This document shows, in pieces, positions 1 to 7,745 of a DNA stretch of 11,935 nucleotides; within the stretch, counting starts at the first letter, position 1, and every line of letters begins with the position of its first letter. Source of the stretch: Cyclobacteriaceae bacterium (GTDB lineage: Bacteria; Bacteroidota; Bacteroidia; Cytophagales; Cyclobacteriaceae); NCBI GenBank assembly GCA_025455445.1, contig JALOMN010000019.1, positions 1 through 11,935 of the forward strand, written 5' to 3'. The notes below the pieces were generated by a model. It had not been told where the DNA came from. It was given only the letters and a program-made list of their open reading frames with translations, and ran no database searches. Position numbers and translations under genes: made by a program.

Positions 1-1023
1 TGCTTCGGGGTGGTATTGCACTGAAAAAGCTTTTTTGCTTTTGAGCCTAATACCCATAATCGTATTATCATTGAGATGAAGGTGTGTGATTTCAACATCC
101 TTACTATTCTCAATATCTTTTTCACTGACAGCAAATCCATGATTTTGAGAGGTCATTTCGCCTAAACCGGTAACCAGGTTTTTCACCGGATGATTAAGTC
201 CTCTATGCCCATGGTGCATTTTGTATGTTGAAATACCTGCCGCTAACGCAAGCAACTGGTGACCCAGACAAATACCAAATACTGGTTTACCAGATGCCAG
301 GATTTCCTTCACAGTGGTTATTGCATAATCCATCACAGACGGATCGCCAGGTCCATTGGATATAAAGAATCCATCAGGATTCCACTGATTCATTTCCTTA
401 AAAGTAGTTTTAGCTGGAAATACCTGTACATAGCAATCACGCGCTGACAGGTTTTTTAAGATACTGGATTTGATACCTACATCAAGTGCTGCAACTTTGA
501 AGGATGCTTGAGGATTACCAACAAAATAAGGACTATCAGTACTTACGCGTGAAGAAAGTTCAAGACCGTTCATAGAAGGTACTTTCTTTATTTCTTCTCG
601 CAGCTGTTCCGGTGAAAGCTCAGAAGAGATAATCGCATTCATTGCACCCTTATTCCGTATGTAACGCACCAACATGCGAGTATCTAAATCTGAAATACCC
701 ACCACATTATGTCTCTCTAAATAAGCCTGTAAACTTTCCTTTGCAGTAAAGCGACTAAACTCATCAGAAAATTCGTTCACTACTATTCCGCTAATCTTGG
801 GCGATGATGATTCCTGTTCTTCATCCACTGTTCCATAGTTACCGATATGTGCGGAAGTAGTCACTACAATTTGACCATAGTAAGATGGGTCGGTATAAAT
901 TTCCTGATATCCGGTCATACCTGTATTAAAACAGATTTCACCTCCGGAAGTACCCCGTTTACCAATTGCCTTGCCTTCAATCAGCAGGCCATCTTCAAGT
1001 AATAAGTATGCTTTTTCTCTCAA
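1..1023 (-). CDS. carA: Carbamoyl-phosphate synthase small subunit (3' end cut off by window)
   Basis: This is the glutamine amidotransferase subunit of carbamoyl-phosphate synthase. It releases ammonia from glutamine for the CarB subunit, feeding pyrimidine and arginine synthesis in the cytoplasm. The frame is open for 341 codons and runs off the window at base 1. The N-terminal half carries the small-subunit domain (LEDGLLIEGKAIG near residues 9-21, NTGMTGYQEIYTDPSYYGQ near 38-56). The C-terminal half is a class I amidotransferase domain with the nucleophile Cys252 in GICLGHQ and the His338/Glu340 pair in HPEA at the window edge. About 20-30 residues should be missing. The start is TTG at 1023: there is no upstream ATG before an in-frame stop, and from the TTG the protein aligns residue for residue with the usual N-terminus. 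The gene follows the ribosomal cluster but is separated by a terminator, so it is probably transcribed on its own. Confidence 0.96.
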   Translation of the reverse strand, partial: MREKAYLLLEDGLLIEGKAIGKRGTSGGEICFNTGMTGYQEIYTDPSYYGQIVVTTSAHIGNYGTVDEEQESSSPKISGIVVNEFSDEFSRFTAKESLQAYLERHNVVGISDLDTRMLVRYIRNKGAMNAIISSELSPEQLREEIKKVPSMNGLELSSRVSTDSPYFVGNPQASFKVAALDVGIKSSILKNLSARDCYVQVFPAKTTFKEMNQWNPDGFFISNGPGDPSVMDYAITTVKEILASGKPVFGICLGHQLLALAAGISTYKMHHGHRGLNHPVKNLVTGLGEMTSQNHGFAVSEKDIENSKDVEITHLHLNDNTIMGIRLKSKKAFSVQYHPEA

Positions 1024-1047
1024 CTGATTTATTTAATAAGTGGTTAA

Positions 1048-1055
1048 CAAAAATA
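1048..1055 (-). promoter_or_regulatory. Possible carA promoter, Bacteroidota -7 box
   Basis: On the minus strand the sequence TATTTTTG matches the Bacteroidota -7 consensus TAnnTTTG. It ends 24 nt before the TTG start of carA and lies downstream of the rplQ terminator, where a carA promoter would be expected. No TTTG is seen at the -33 position, so the match is only half complete. A short leader of roughly 17-20 nt is inferred. Confidence 0.45.
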
Positions 1056-1126
1056 CTCTACGTTTCAGGTTAGAATGCCATTTTACCGATTAAAATTTAA
1101 ACAACCGTTTTCGGACCTAAAGGCAT

Positions 1127-1158
1127 AAAAAAAGGGATTGAACTAACGCTCAATCCCT
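1127..1158 (-). terminator. Intrinsic terminator after rplQ
   Basis: Read on the minus strand, a perfect 9-bp stem (AGGGATTGA pairing with TCAATCCCT) with an 8-nt loop is followed directly by a run of seven T. It begins 22 nt after the rplQ stop codon, so it ends the ribosomal cluster. On the plus strand the stem is not followed by a T run, so it should act in one direction only. It isolates carA from the strong upstream transcription. Confidence 0.93.
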
Positions 1159-1180
1159 CTATTATTCTAATTCGAAGTCA

Positions 1181-1696
1181 TTACTCCTTACTTTTTGCTG
1201 ATTTCTTTGCTGCCTTTTTTGGCTTTTCTTCAGCCGCAGCTTCTGGAGCCACTACTTCAGCATCATCTGCTTTTTTAGCTTTACGACCTCTGCGGGTTTT
1301 GGCTTTCTTTTCCTCGCCATCCTTCTTATACAAATCATTGAAATCGACCAATTCCAAGAGGCACATTTCTGCCGCATCGCCCAATCTTACATCACCAAAT
1401 TTTATAATTCTGGTGTATCCACCCGGACGATCAGCAACTCTACCTGCCACTTCACCAAACAAGGTTGTCACTGACTCTTTGTTTTGCAGAAGAGACATGA
1501 CCGTTCTGCGCGAGTGGGTGGTATTATCTTTAGCCTTGGTGATAAGAGGCTCAACATATTTTTTCAAAGCTTTCGCTTTAGCCACAGTAGTGGTAATTCT
1601 CTTATTAAGAATAAGCGAAGACGCCAGGTTTGAAAGAAGTGCATGGCGGTGAGCCGACTTTCTTCCAAGATGGTTTATTTTTTTTCCGTGTCTCAT
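1181..1696 (-). CDS. rplQ: 50S ribosomal protein L17 (bL17) with long basic/acidic tail
   Basis: bL17 binds 23S rRNA near the bottom of the large subunit. The conserved core covers residues 1 to about 122: [17 protein letters not shown] at the start, then the [10 protein letters not shown] helix, the [14 protein letters not shown] segment near 86-99 and LLELVDFN near 113-120. The protein is 171 residues long, against about 116-130 for the short forms known from other bacteria. The extra part (about 123-171) is low-complexity, rich in Lys, Ala and Glu, and probably disordered. It is the last gene of the cluster, 2 nt after the rpoA stop and 22 nt before the terminator. Unusually for this window, a GGAGG lies 10 nt before the ATG, inside the last codons of rpoA. 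Confidence 0.98.
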   Translation of the reverse strand: MRHGKKINHLGRKSAHRHALLSNLASSLILNKRITTTVAKAKALKKYVEPLITKAKDNTTHSRRTVMSLLQNKESVTTLFGEVAGRVADRPGGYTRIIKFGDVRLGDAAEMCLLELVDFNDLYKKDGEEKKAKTRRGRKAKKADDAEVVAPEAAAEEKPKKAAKKSAKSKE

Positions 1697-1698
1697 AA

Positions 1699-2688
1699 TT
1701 AATCTTCCTCCAATTTATACTTGCCGAGATCCATACCGAAAGTAAGGCTCTTCTCAGCTACTAATTGTTCTAATTCGGCCAGAGACTTCTTACCAAAGTT
1801 TCTGAATTTCATCATGTCTGAAATATCGAGTTGCACTAAATCACCCAATGTTTTAACATCGGCAGCCTTTAAGCAATTGTAAGCGCGTACGGAAAGATCC
1901 AAATCGTGCAATGGAGTTTTTAATAACTTGCGCATGTGCAGCAATTCTTCATCAACAGGTTCTTCTTCACCTTTTGTTCCGGTTTCAAGTTCAATTGATT
2001 TATCAGAGAACAACCTGAAATGCTGAATCAAAATAAACGCTGCTCCTTCCAATGCCTTCTCAGGGTGAATTGAGCCATCTGTTTCGATATCAATCAGAAG
2101 TTTTTCATAGTCAGTCTTTTGTTCAACACGAGTATTCTCTACACTGTATTTTACATTTTTAACTGGCGTGAAAATGGCATCAATAGGAATGAACCCAAAA
2201 ACCTGCTCGTTAGGCTTGTTTTCTTCCGCGGGCAGATATCCTCTTCCCTTTTCGATGGTAAGTTCTATCTCAAACTGTGCTGTTTCATCCAGATTACAAA
2301 TAACATGTTCTGCATTAAGGACTTCAAAAGCGGAAGTGAACTTTGCAATATCACCAGCTTTGAATTGCTTCTGCTTCTTAATGCTTACCGTAATCTTATT
2401 ATCAAAATTATCTGATACTCTCTTAAGACGAACCTGCTTCAGGTTGAGTATGATTTCTGCAACATCTTCTACAACTCCCTCAATCGTTGAAAATTCATGA
2501 AGCACACCAGGAATTTTAATTCCGGTAATGGCATATCCTTCCAATGAGGAAAGAAGAATTCTTCTCAACGCGTTGCCAATGGTTACACCGTAACCCTTTT
2601 CAAGAGGTTTAAAGGTAAAGAGGCCATGGAAATCATCTGATTTCTCCATCACCACCTTATCAGGCATTTGAAATGCTAATATTGACAT
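1699..2688 (-). CDS. rpoA: DNA-directed RNA polymerase subunit alpha
   Basis: Alpha dimerises to seed assembly of the core polymerase, and its C-terminal domain can touch upstream promoter DNA and activators. The 329 residues match the usual length. The N-terminal domain spans about 1-230 ([11 protein letters not shown] at 38-48 in the dimer interface; [11 protein letters not shown] near 148-158). An acidic linker (GEEEPVDEE) runs to about 248, and the C-terminal domain covers about 249-320 with two helix-hairpin-helix segments. The residues corresponding to the E. coli DNA-contact set are kept: Arg268, Asn271, Cys272, Gly299, Lys301, Ser302 and Glu305 (E. coli 265, 268, 269, 296, 298, 299, 302). 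It lies 23 nt after rpsD and 2 nt before rplQ, the classic alpha-operon order. No Shine-Dalgarno sequence is visible. Confidence 0.99.
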   Translation of the reverse strand: MSILAFQMPDKVVMEKSDDFHGLFTFKPLEKGYGVTIGNALRRILLSSLEGYAITGIKIPGVLHEFSTIEGVVEDVAEIILNLKQVRLKRVSDNFDNKITVSIKKQKQFKAGDIAKFTSAFEVLNAEHVICNLDETAQFEIELTIEKGRGYLPAEENKPNEQVFGFIPIDAIFTPVKNVKYSVENTRVEQKTDYEKLLIDIETDGSIHPEKALEGAAFILIQHFRLFSDKSIELETGTKGEEEPVDEELLHMRKLLKTPLHDLDLSVRAYNCLKAADVKTLGDLVQLDISDMMKFRNFGKKSLAELEQLVAEKSLTFGMDLGKYKLEED

Positions 2689-2711
2689 ATGCGGATATTT
2701 AAAGTTTATGA

Positions 2712-3317
2712 TTACTTAGAGTACAATTCAACGATCAACTGCTCGTTGATATTTTCAGGAATATCTTCTCTTGGCGGCAGATTGATCAGTTTTCCAGTCA
2801 TCTCCGCGTTATCCCACTCTAACCAATTGTATTTTTTTGCTCCTTGTATTGCAAGTGAGTTGGTAACAACTTCCAGTGATTTCGATTTTTCGCGAACCGC
2901 AACTACATCACCAGGACGCAGGTACATAGAAGGTATGTTTACTACATCACCATTTACAGTGATATGCTTGTGAACCACTAACTGGCGTGCCGCTCTGCGG
3001 GTAGGTGCAATTCCAAGACGATAGACTGTATTGTCGAGTCTTGATTCAAGCATCTGAAGCAATACTTCACCAGTAACACCTTTTTTGCGTGATGCTTTAT
3101 CGAAGATGTTCTCGAACTGACGTTCTAATACACCATAGATATATTTTGCCTTCTGCTTTTCAGCTAACTGTACAGCATATTCAGATTGCTTGCGCTTCTT
3201 TCCTTTACCGTGCATTCCGGGTGCATAATTCTTCTTTTGAAGTGCTTTGCTTTCGCCCAGAATTGGCTCGTTAAATCTTCTGGAGATTCTCGCTTTTGGG
3301 CCGATGTATCTTGCCAT
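2712..3317 (-). CDS. rpsD: 30S ribosomal protein S4 (uS4)
   Basis: uS4 is a primary 16S rRNA binding protein that nucleates 30S assembly; in E. coli it also represses the alpha operon. The 201 residues show the N-terminal domain ([15 protein letters not shown], then [21 protein letters not shown] near 31-51) and the S4 RNA-binding domain from about residue 92 ([22 protein letters not shown], then [20 protein letters not shown] to about 137). The C-terminus is LIVELYSK. The protein contains no cysteine, so it is the zinc-free form. It sits 26 nt after rpsK and before rpoA. Whether S4 regulates this operon here cannot be judged: I did not recognise the E. coli pseudoknot. Confidence 0.99.
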   Translation of the reverse strand: MARYIGPKARISRRFNEPILGESKALQKKNYAPGMHGKGKKRKQSEYAVQLAEKQKAKYIYGVLERQFENIFDKASRKKGVTGEVLLQMLESRLDNTVYRLGIAPTRRAARQLVVHKHITVNGDVVNIPSMYLRPGDVVAVREKSKSLEVVTNSLAIQGAKKYNWLEWDNAEMTGKLINLPPREDIPENINEQLIVELYSK

Positions 3318-3343
3318 GACTTATTCTTTGTCTTTAATGATTT

Positions 3344-3748
3344 TTAAACTCTTCTTTTCTTAGGAGGACGGCAGCCATTGTGTGGCATAGGAGTCATATC
3401 CTTAATAATTGTAACCTCAATGCCTGAAGCCTGAATACTGCGGATAGCTGATTCGCGACCGGCACCAGGGCCTTTCACAAACACTTCTACCTTTCTCAAG
3501 CCTAATTCAAAAGCCTTTGAAGCGCACTCCTGTGCTGCAACCTGCGCTGCATAAGGAGTGTTTTTCTTTGAGCCTTTGAAGCCCATTTTACCGGCAGAAG
3601 CCCATGATACAACCTGGCCTGTTGTATTGGTCATGGAAATAATGATGTTATTAAATGTAGCTCTAATGTGAGCCTGTCCTACAGCCTCTACATTTACTAC
3701 ACGCTTCTTGCTCTTATCTTTCTTTTTTTCAGCGGTTGGTGCTGCCAT
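3344..3748 (-). CDS. rpsK: 30S ribosomal protein S11 (uS11)
   Basis: uS11 sits on the 30S platform beside the 3' end region of 16S rRNA and helps form the E-site mRNA path. The 134 residues include a lysine-rich N-terminal extension (about 5-15), the core starting at [15 protein letters not shown] (26-40), [17 protein letters not shown] (53-69), [15 protein letters not shown] (89-103) and the invariant end [18 protein letters not shown]. The HNG near the C-terminus is the Asn-Gly site that becomes isoaspartate in E. coli S11; that modification is not shown here. It lies 27 nt after rpsM and 26 nt before rpsD. Confidence 0.99.
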   Translation of the reverse strand: MAAPTAEKKKDKSKKRVVNVEAVGQAHIRATFNNIIISMTNTTGQVVSWASAGKMGFKGSKKNTPYAAQVAAQECASKAFELGLRKVEVFVKGPGAGRESAIRSIQASGIEVTIIKDMTPMPHNGCRPPKKRRV

Positions 3749-3775
3749 ACAGAAAAGTTTATTATCGTTTAACTA

Positions 3776-4156
3776 TTAACCTTTAGTTGCCTTCTTCTTA
3801 TTTGCAACTGTCTTACGTTTTCCTTTGCGTGTACGCGCATTATTTTTAGTTGTCTGACCACGTACAGGTAATCCTTTACGATGACGAAGACCACGGTAAC
3901 AACCGATATCCATCAATCGCTTAATGCTCAACTGAACCTCAGATTTAAGAGCACCTTCTATTTTAAATGCTTCAGCAATGGCTGCACGAATCGCGTTGGA
4001 TTCTTCGTCATTCCATTCCTTTACTTTCTTATCCCAGGTAACACCCACTTTGGTTAAGATACGCTGAGCGGATCTGCGGCCAATACCATAGATGTATGTG
4101 AGGGCTATTTCACCTCTTTTGTTGTCGGGAATATCAACACCAGCAATACGTGCCAT
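3776..4156 (-). CDS. rpsM: 30S ribosomal protein S13 (uS13)
   Basis: uS13 is in the 30S head, contacts 16S rRNA helices and the P-site tRNA, and bridges to the 50S subunit. The 126 residues begin [14 protein letters not shown], carry the helix-hairpin-helix-like [12 protein letters not shown] (23-34) and the signature [18 protein letters not shown] (87-104), and end in a basic tail that contacts tRNA ([22 protein letters not shown] region, 105-126). The ATG lies 2 nt after the rpmJ stop. An AAGGA formed by the last rpmJ codons sits 5 nt before it, one of the few Shine-Dalgarno-like sequences in the window. Confidence 0.99.
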   Translation of the reverse strand: MARIAGVDIPDNKRGEIALTYIYGIGRRSAQRILTKVGVTWDKKVKEWNDEESNAIRAAIAEAFKIEGALKSEVQLSIKRLMDIGCYRGLRHRKGLPVRGQTTKNNARTRKGKRKTVANKKKATKG

Positions 4157-4158
4157 AA

Positions 4159-4275
4159 TTATCCTTGTCTTTGTTTATATCTTGGGTTCTTCTTGTTGAT
4201 TACATACAACTTGCCTTTGCGTCTGATGATTTTACAATCAGCGCTCCGTTTCTTAATAGATGCTCTTACTTTCAT
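4159..4275 (-). CDS. rpmJ: 50S ribosomal protein L36 (bL36), zinc-free form
   Basis: This is a 38-codon gene. Its product starts [19 protein letters not shown] and ends [10 protein letters not shown], matching bL36 along its whole length. bL36 is a tiny 50S protein that organises 23S rRNA near the base of the L7/L12 stalk. The zinc-binding form has Cys11, Cys14, Cys27 and His33. Here these are Ser11, Cys14, Asn27 and Tyr33, so only one ligand remains and zinc cannot be held in the usual way. It sits tightly between infA (1 nt upstream) and rpsM (2 nt downstream), which is the normal place. No Shine-Dalgarno sequence is visible, so translational coupling to infA is likely. Confidence 0.98.
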   Translation of the reverse strand: MKVRASIKKRSADCKIIRRKGKLYVINKKNPRYKQRQG

Positions 4276-4276
4276 C

Positions 4277-4495
4277 TTATTTGTATCTAAATGTTATCCT
4301 TCCTTTTGTTAAATCATAAGGAGACATTTCCAGTCTTACCTTATCACCTGGTAAAATACGGATGTAATGCATCCTCATCTTTCCAGAAATATGTGCCAAT
4401 ACCTCGTGACCATTTTCCAACTGTACTCTGAACATGGCGTTGGATAATGCCTCTATTATTGTTCCGTCTTGCTCTATCGACTTTTGCTTCGCCAC
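4277..4495 (-). CDS. infA: Translation initiation factor IF-1, GTG start
   Basis: IF-1 binds the 30S A site during initiation, together with IF-2 and IF-3. The 72 residues ([37 protein letters not shown], then [21 protein letters not shown]) form the standard single OB-fold and have exactly the usual length. The start codon is GTG at 4495. It lies inside the map coding region, which ends at 4474, so the two genes overlap by 22 nt in different frames. The GTG is followed by GCG AAG, giving the family's usual M-A-K start, so I keep this start despite the overlap. No Shine-Dalgarno sequence precedes it; coupling to translation of map is a reasonable inference. Confidence 0.98.
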   Translation of the reverse strand: MAKQKSIEQDGTIIEALSNAMFRVQLENGHEVLAHISGKMRMHYIRILPGDKVRLEMSPYDLTKGRITFRYK

Positions 4496-5271
4496 TTATA
4501 TGAATATGCTTCTTCTAAATACTCGTGTGTTGTCAAAACTTCTGTCTTATCCTCAAATATTGCCACCATATGCTCAAAATGAGCTGATGGTTTACGGTCA
4601 CTGGTTCGAATGGTCCATCCATCTTTCTCCTGAACCACATTTCTGGTACCCATGTTAATCATAGGCTCAATCGCGAAAACCATCCCCGGAACTATCTTCA
4701 CACCCTTTCCTCTCTTTCCGTAGTTAGGAACTTCAGGATCTTCGTGTAGACTTCTACCTACACCATGTCCCACTAACTCTCGCACCACTCCGTAACCAAA
4801 CTGTTCAACGTAACTTTGAATAGCAAATCCTACGTCACCAATTCGGTTTCCAGACTTTGCCTGTTCAATACCCAGGTAGAGCGAATGATAGGTTCTTTCC
4901 AGTAAATCCAACACCTCTTTCTTCACTCCTTGCATGGGATACGTATAAGCCGAATCACTGTGAAATCCTTTAAAAAGAACTCCGCAATCAATCGAAATTA
5001 CATCGGTCTCTTTCACTTCATAGTTACCCGGAAAACCGTGAACTACCACCTCATTAACGGAGATGCACAACGATGCTGGAAATGTTCCACCATAGTTTTT
5101 GAAAGAGGGCACTCCATGCTGGTCGCGAATATACTCCTCGGCAATTTGATCCAGTTCTTTGGTTTTGACTCCCGGTTTTAACCGTTTGGCAACCTCTGCG
5201 TGTGCTTTTCCTAAGATTTGCGCACTCTCTTTAATTAACTGAACCTCTTCTACCGTCTTGTAATGAACCAT
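4474..5271 (-). CDS. map: Methionine aminopeptidase, type I
   Basis: This enzyme removes the initiator methionine from nascent proteins when the second residue is small. The 265 residues form a single pita-bread fold of normal length. The two-metal site is complete: Asp95 (in SIDCG), Asp106 (in FHSDSAYTY), His169 (in [19 protein letters not shown]), Glu202 (in FAIEPMI) and Glu233 (in HFEHMVAIF). His78 in VVVHGFPG corresponds to the substrate-binding His79 of E. coli. There is no N-terminal zinc-finger extension, so it is the short bacterial type. It lies 6 nt after secY and overlaps the start of infA. Its place in the ribosomal cluster fits its work on chains leaving the ribosome. Confidence 0.99.
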   Translation of the reverse strand: MVHYKTVEEVQLIKESAQILGKAHAEVAKRLKPGVKTKELDQIAEEYIRDQHGVPSFKNYGGTFPASLCISVNEVVVHGFPGNYEVKETDVISIDCGVLFKGFHSDSAYTYPMQGVKKEVLDLLERTYHSLYLGIEQAKSGNRIGDVGFAIQSYVEQFGYGVVRELVGHGVGRSLHEDPEVPNYGKRGKGVKIVPGMVFAIEPMINMGTRNVVQEKDGWTIRTSDRKPSAHFEHMVAIFEDKTEVLTTHEYLEEAYSYKWRSKSR

Positions 5272-5277
5272 TCAACT

Positions 5278-6588
5278 TCAAGCCGCAGCAAACTGAGAAC
5301 GTCCTTTTACTCTTCCTGACTTCATCATACCTTCATAATGCCTCATTAAAAGATAACTCTCGATCTGCTGAAGCGTGTCAAGGACAACGCCAACAAGAAT
5401 CAATAGAGAGGTACCTCCATAGAATTGGGCAAAATTCTGAGTAATGCCTGCCTTCACAGCAAAAGCCGGAAGAATTGCAACTGCAGCAAGGAATAACGAA
5501 CCCGGTAAAGTAATTTTTGATAGTATACTATCTATAAATTCAGCGGTTTGCTTACCTGGTTTAATACCAGGAACAAAACCTCCATTTCTTTTCAGATTAT
5601 CTGCTATATCATTCGATGGCACAGTGATGGCCGTGTAGAAAAATGTGAATAACAGAATCAAAATAGCGAATAACAAATTGTATTGCCATGAAGTAAAGTC
5701 CGCAAACGTTGAGCCCACATAGGCACCTACATCGCTATCTCTCCAGATTTGTGCAACTAGCGGAGGAATGAACATCAATGCCTGTGCAAAAATGATTGGC
5801 ATTACTCCGGCAGAGTTTAATTTCAAAGGAATGAAATCTCTCTTACCACCATATAATTTATTACCAACAACCTGCTTGGCATATTGAACCGGAATTCTTC
5901 GTGTTGCTTGTGTAAGGGCGATAACTCCCACCACTACAAAGAAGAGTGCCAGCGCTTCAAGAATAAACAATAGCATTCCATTCATTCCTTTCGCATCTAT
6001 TTCCTGATAGATAGCTGCTGGGAATCTTGAAACGATACCAATCATGATTAACATACTGATACCATTACCTATGCCCTTGTCGGTGATACGCTCACCCAAC
6101 CACATACAAAACATTGTACCGGCTACAATAATCACCATCGAACTTACGGTGAAGAACATACCTGGATTTATGATGGCTTCCTGATTAACAGTAGCTCTTA
6201 TATAACCATAAGATTGGGCAGCTGTAATTAATATGGTGAGTACCCGTGTAAATTGATTTAACTTTTTTCTACCGCTATCACCTTCTTTCTGAAGCTTGGT
6301 AAAATGCGGAACAGCTACAGTTAGTAATTGAACCACAATGGAAGCAGAGATATAAGGCATTATGCCTAATGCAAAAATGGAAGCCCTGCTGAATGAACCC
6401 CCAAGAAAGGTATTTAATAAATCAAAAATACCACCCTGATTTCCCGAAAGTAAATTTGGATCAATCCCTGGTAACACGATGTAAGAACCTAATCTGAATA
6501 TGATTAGGAAACCCATCGTATTTAAAATCTTCGTACGAAGATCTTCGATTGAAAAAATGTTCTTTATGGTTGTAAAGAAACGCTTCAT
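5278..6588 (-). CDS. secY: Protein translocase subunit SecY
   Basis: SecY is the channel of the Sec translocon in the inner membrane, working with SecE, SecG and SecA. The 436 residues fit the family and show about ten membrane helices: the first near 21-40, the plug and second helix in GGIFDLLNTFLGGSF and SIFALGIMPYISASIVVQLL (52-90), and later ones near 113-130, 143-163, 205-228, 260-280, 303-325 and 362-405. The signature WLGERITDKGIGNGIS lies at 163-178. The cytoplasmic loop QATRRIPVQYAKQVVG near 227-242 and the loop NLKRNGGFVPGIKPGK near 331-346 belong to the SecA/ribosome contact regions. Its ATG overlaps the rplO stop as TAATG, so its synthesis is probably coupled to L15. Confidence 0.99.
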   Translation of the reverse strand: MKRFFTTIKNIFSIEDLRTKILNTMGFLIIFRLGSYIVLPGIDPNLLSGNQGGIFDLLNTFLGGSFSRASIFALGIMPYISASIVVQLLTVAVPHFTKLQKEGDSGRKKLNQFTRVLTILITAAQSYGYIRATVNQEAIINPGMFFTVSSMVIIVAGTMFCMWLGERITDKGIGNGISMLIMIGIVSRFPAAIYQEIDAKGMNGMLLFILEALALFFVVVGVIALTQATRRIPVQYAKQVVGNKLYGGKRDFIPLKLNSAGVMPIIFAQALMFIPPLVAQIWRDSDVGAYVGSTFADFTSWQYNLLFAILILLFTFFYTAITVPSNDIADNLKRNGGFVPGIKPGKQTAEFIDSILSKITLPGSLFLAAVAILPAFAVKAGITQNFAQFYGGTSLLILVGVVLDTLQQIESYLLMRHYEGMMKSGRVKGRSQFAAA

Positions 6589-7034
6589 TATTTCACAGTT
6601 GTGGCAGTTCCGCCTACGTTTTCAATTGCTTTTGTTGCTGATGCAGAAAATGCATGAGCTTCTACATTAACCTTAGCTTTCAGCTCTCCTCTTCCAAGAA
6701 TTTTTACACTGTCCTTCTTACCTACGATACCGTTATCGATCATTAATTGAACAGTTAATGCTGAAGCATTAGTCTTTTTTGCCAGGTCTTCAAGAGCATC
6801 TAAGTTGATAGCCTTGAAATAAACTTTCTCATTATTCTTGAAGCCAAACTTAGGTATACGTCTTTGCAATGGCATCTGTCCACCTTCAAAGCCGAATTTC
6901 TTATGATAGCCAGAACGTGATTGTGCTCCTTTGTGTCCACGACCCGCGGTGCTACCGCCTGATCCTTGTCCTCTTCCGAGGCGCTTATTTGTTTTTACCG
7001 ATCCTTCAGCCGGTTTAAGTGTATGCAGCTTCAT
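6588..7034 (-). CDS. rplO: 50S ribosomal protein L15 (uL15)
   Basis: uL15 is a late-assembling protein of the large subunit with a long extended N-terminal arm reaching into 23S rRNA. The 148 residues match the family. The glycine/arginine-rich arm GRGQGSGGSTAGRGHKG (20-36) and the following SGYHKKFGFEGGQMPLQRR (41-59) are the most conserved parts. The globular C-terminal domain (about 68-148) contains VKILGRGELKAKVNVEAHAFS. It starts 1 nt after the rpmD stop and its stop codon overlaps the secY start by one base. Confidence 0.99.
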   Translation of the reverse strand: MKLHTLKPAEGSVKTNKRLGRGQGSGGSTAGRGHKGAQSRSGYHKKFGFEGGQMPLQRRIPKFGFKNNEKVYFKAINLDALEDLAKKTNASALTVQLMIDNGIVGKKDSVKILGRGELKAKVNVEAHAFSASATKAIENVGGTATTVK

Positions 7035-7035
7035 C

Positions 7036-7215
7036 TTATAATTCGGTTACGCTCACTAAGTGTTTAACTTTTTTCACCATGCCTTGTATCTGAGGTGTGT
7101 ATTCTACCTCTACAGAGCGATGAATTTTACCTAAACCCAAAGATTGAATAGTTCTCAACTGTGTTTCAGGTCTTTTAATCGTACTGCGGGTTTGAGTGAT
7201 TTTTACTTTTGCCAT
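7036..7215 (-). CDS. rpmD: 50S ribosomal protein L30 (uL30)
   Basis: This is a 59-codon gene, read from the sequence between rplO and rpsE. The product begins MAKVKITQTRSTIKRPETQL, continues with RTIQSLGLGKIHRSVEVEYT (21-40) and ends MVKKVKHLVSVTEL. This is the short bacterial uL30 with the typical two-helix, three-strand layout; SLGLGKIHRSV is the conserved segment. It binds 23S and 5S rRNA regions of the 50S subunit. It lies 5 nt after rpsE and 1 nt before rplO, in its normal place in the spc operon. Confidence 0.98.
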   Translation of the reverse strand: MAKVKITQTRSTIKRPETQLRTIQSLGLGKIHRSVEVEYTPQIQGMVKKVKHLVSVTEL

Positions 7216-7220
7216 AACTC

Positions 7221-7739
7221 TTATCCGTTGAAAACTTTAGATAATGATACTCCACGATTACGGGCGATAGTCTGAGGGTCGCGCATGGTAGTTAATGCTT
7301 TGAAAGTTGCCTTCACCACGTTGTGCGGATTAGACGATCCTTTAGACTTTGCTAATACATTGTGCACTCCGGCACTCTCAAGAACGGCACGCATTGCACC
7401 ACCGGCAATTACACCCGTACCAGGAGATGCAGGCTTCAACAACACAAATCCACCACCAAATTTTCCTAATGACTCATGAGGAACAGTACCTTTAATGATA
7501 GGTACTTTTACAAGGTGCTTTTTCGCATCATCAATACCTTTGGTGATGGCATCAGTTACTTCATTGGCTTTTCCCAAACCGTAACCAACCACGCCATTTC
7601 CATCGCCCACTACCACAATAGCGGCAAAGCTGAATCTTCTACCACCTTTCACCACTTTGGCTACACGCTGGATCGCTACCACTTTTTCTTTCAGGTCGAT
7701 TTCACTCGCCTTTACTGTGCTGACGTTACTTTGTGTCAT
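7221..7739 (-). CDS. rpsE: 30S ribosomal protein S5 (uS5)
   Basis: uS5 sits at the mRNA entry side of the 30S subunit and affects decoding accuracy. The 172 residues contain the N-terminal double-stranded RNA binding domain (about 16-80, with [20 protein letters not shown] at 28-47 and [10 protein letters not shown] at 52-61) and the C-terminal domain (about 86-160, with [19 protein letters not shown] and [15 protein letters not shown] at 132-146). VKGGRRF at 30-36 is in the loop where spectinomycin-resistance changes are known in E. coli; it looks wild type here. It follows rplR by 6 nt and precedes rpmD by 5 nt. Confidence 0.99.
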   Translation of the reverse strand: MTQSNVSTVKASEIDLKEKVVAIQRVAKVVKGGRRFSFAAIVVVGDGNGVVGYGLGKANEVTDAITKGIDDAKKHLVKVPIIKGTVPHESLGKFGGGFVLLKPASPGTGVIAGGAMRAVLESAGVHNVLAKSKGSSNPHNVVKATFKALTTMRDPQTIARNRGVSLSKVFNG

Positions 7740-7745
7740 GCTATT

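Noticed and set aside
259..447. 62-residue plus-strand ORF
   Set aside because: Lies wholly inside the minus-strand carA frame, which has the full amidotransferase motifs; an antisense shadow.
1056..1126. Possible riboswitch or pyrimidine attenuator upstream of carA
   Set aside because: Only a tiny CCG/CGG hairpin and a distant 5-bp match are seen, no T run and no known aptamer pattern. Most of this stretch lies upstream of the predicted start site.
2689..2973. 94-residue plus-strand ORF opposite rpsD
   Set aside because: Antisense to the well-conserved S4 gene, no recognisable protein features.
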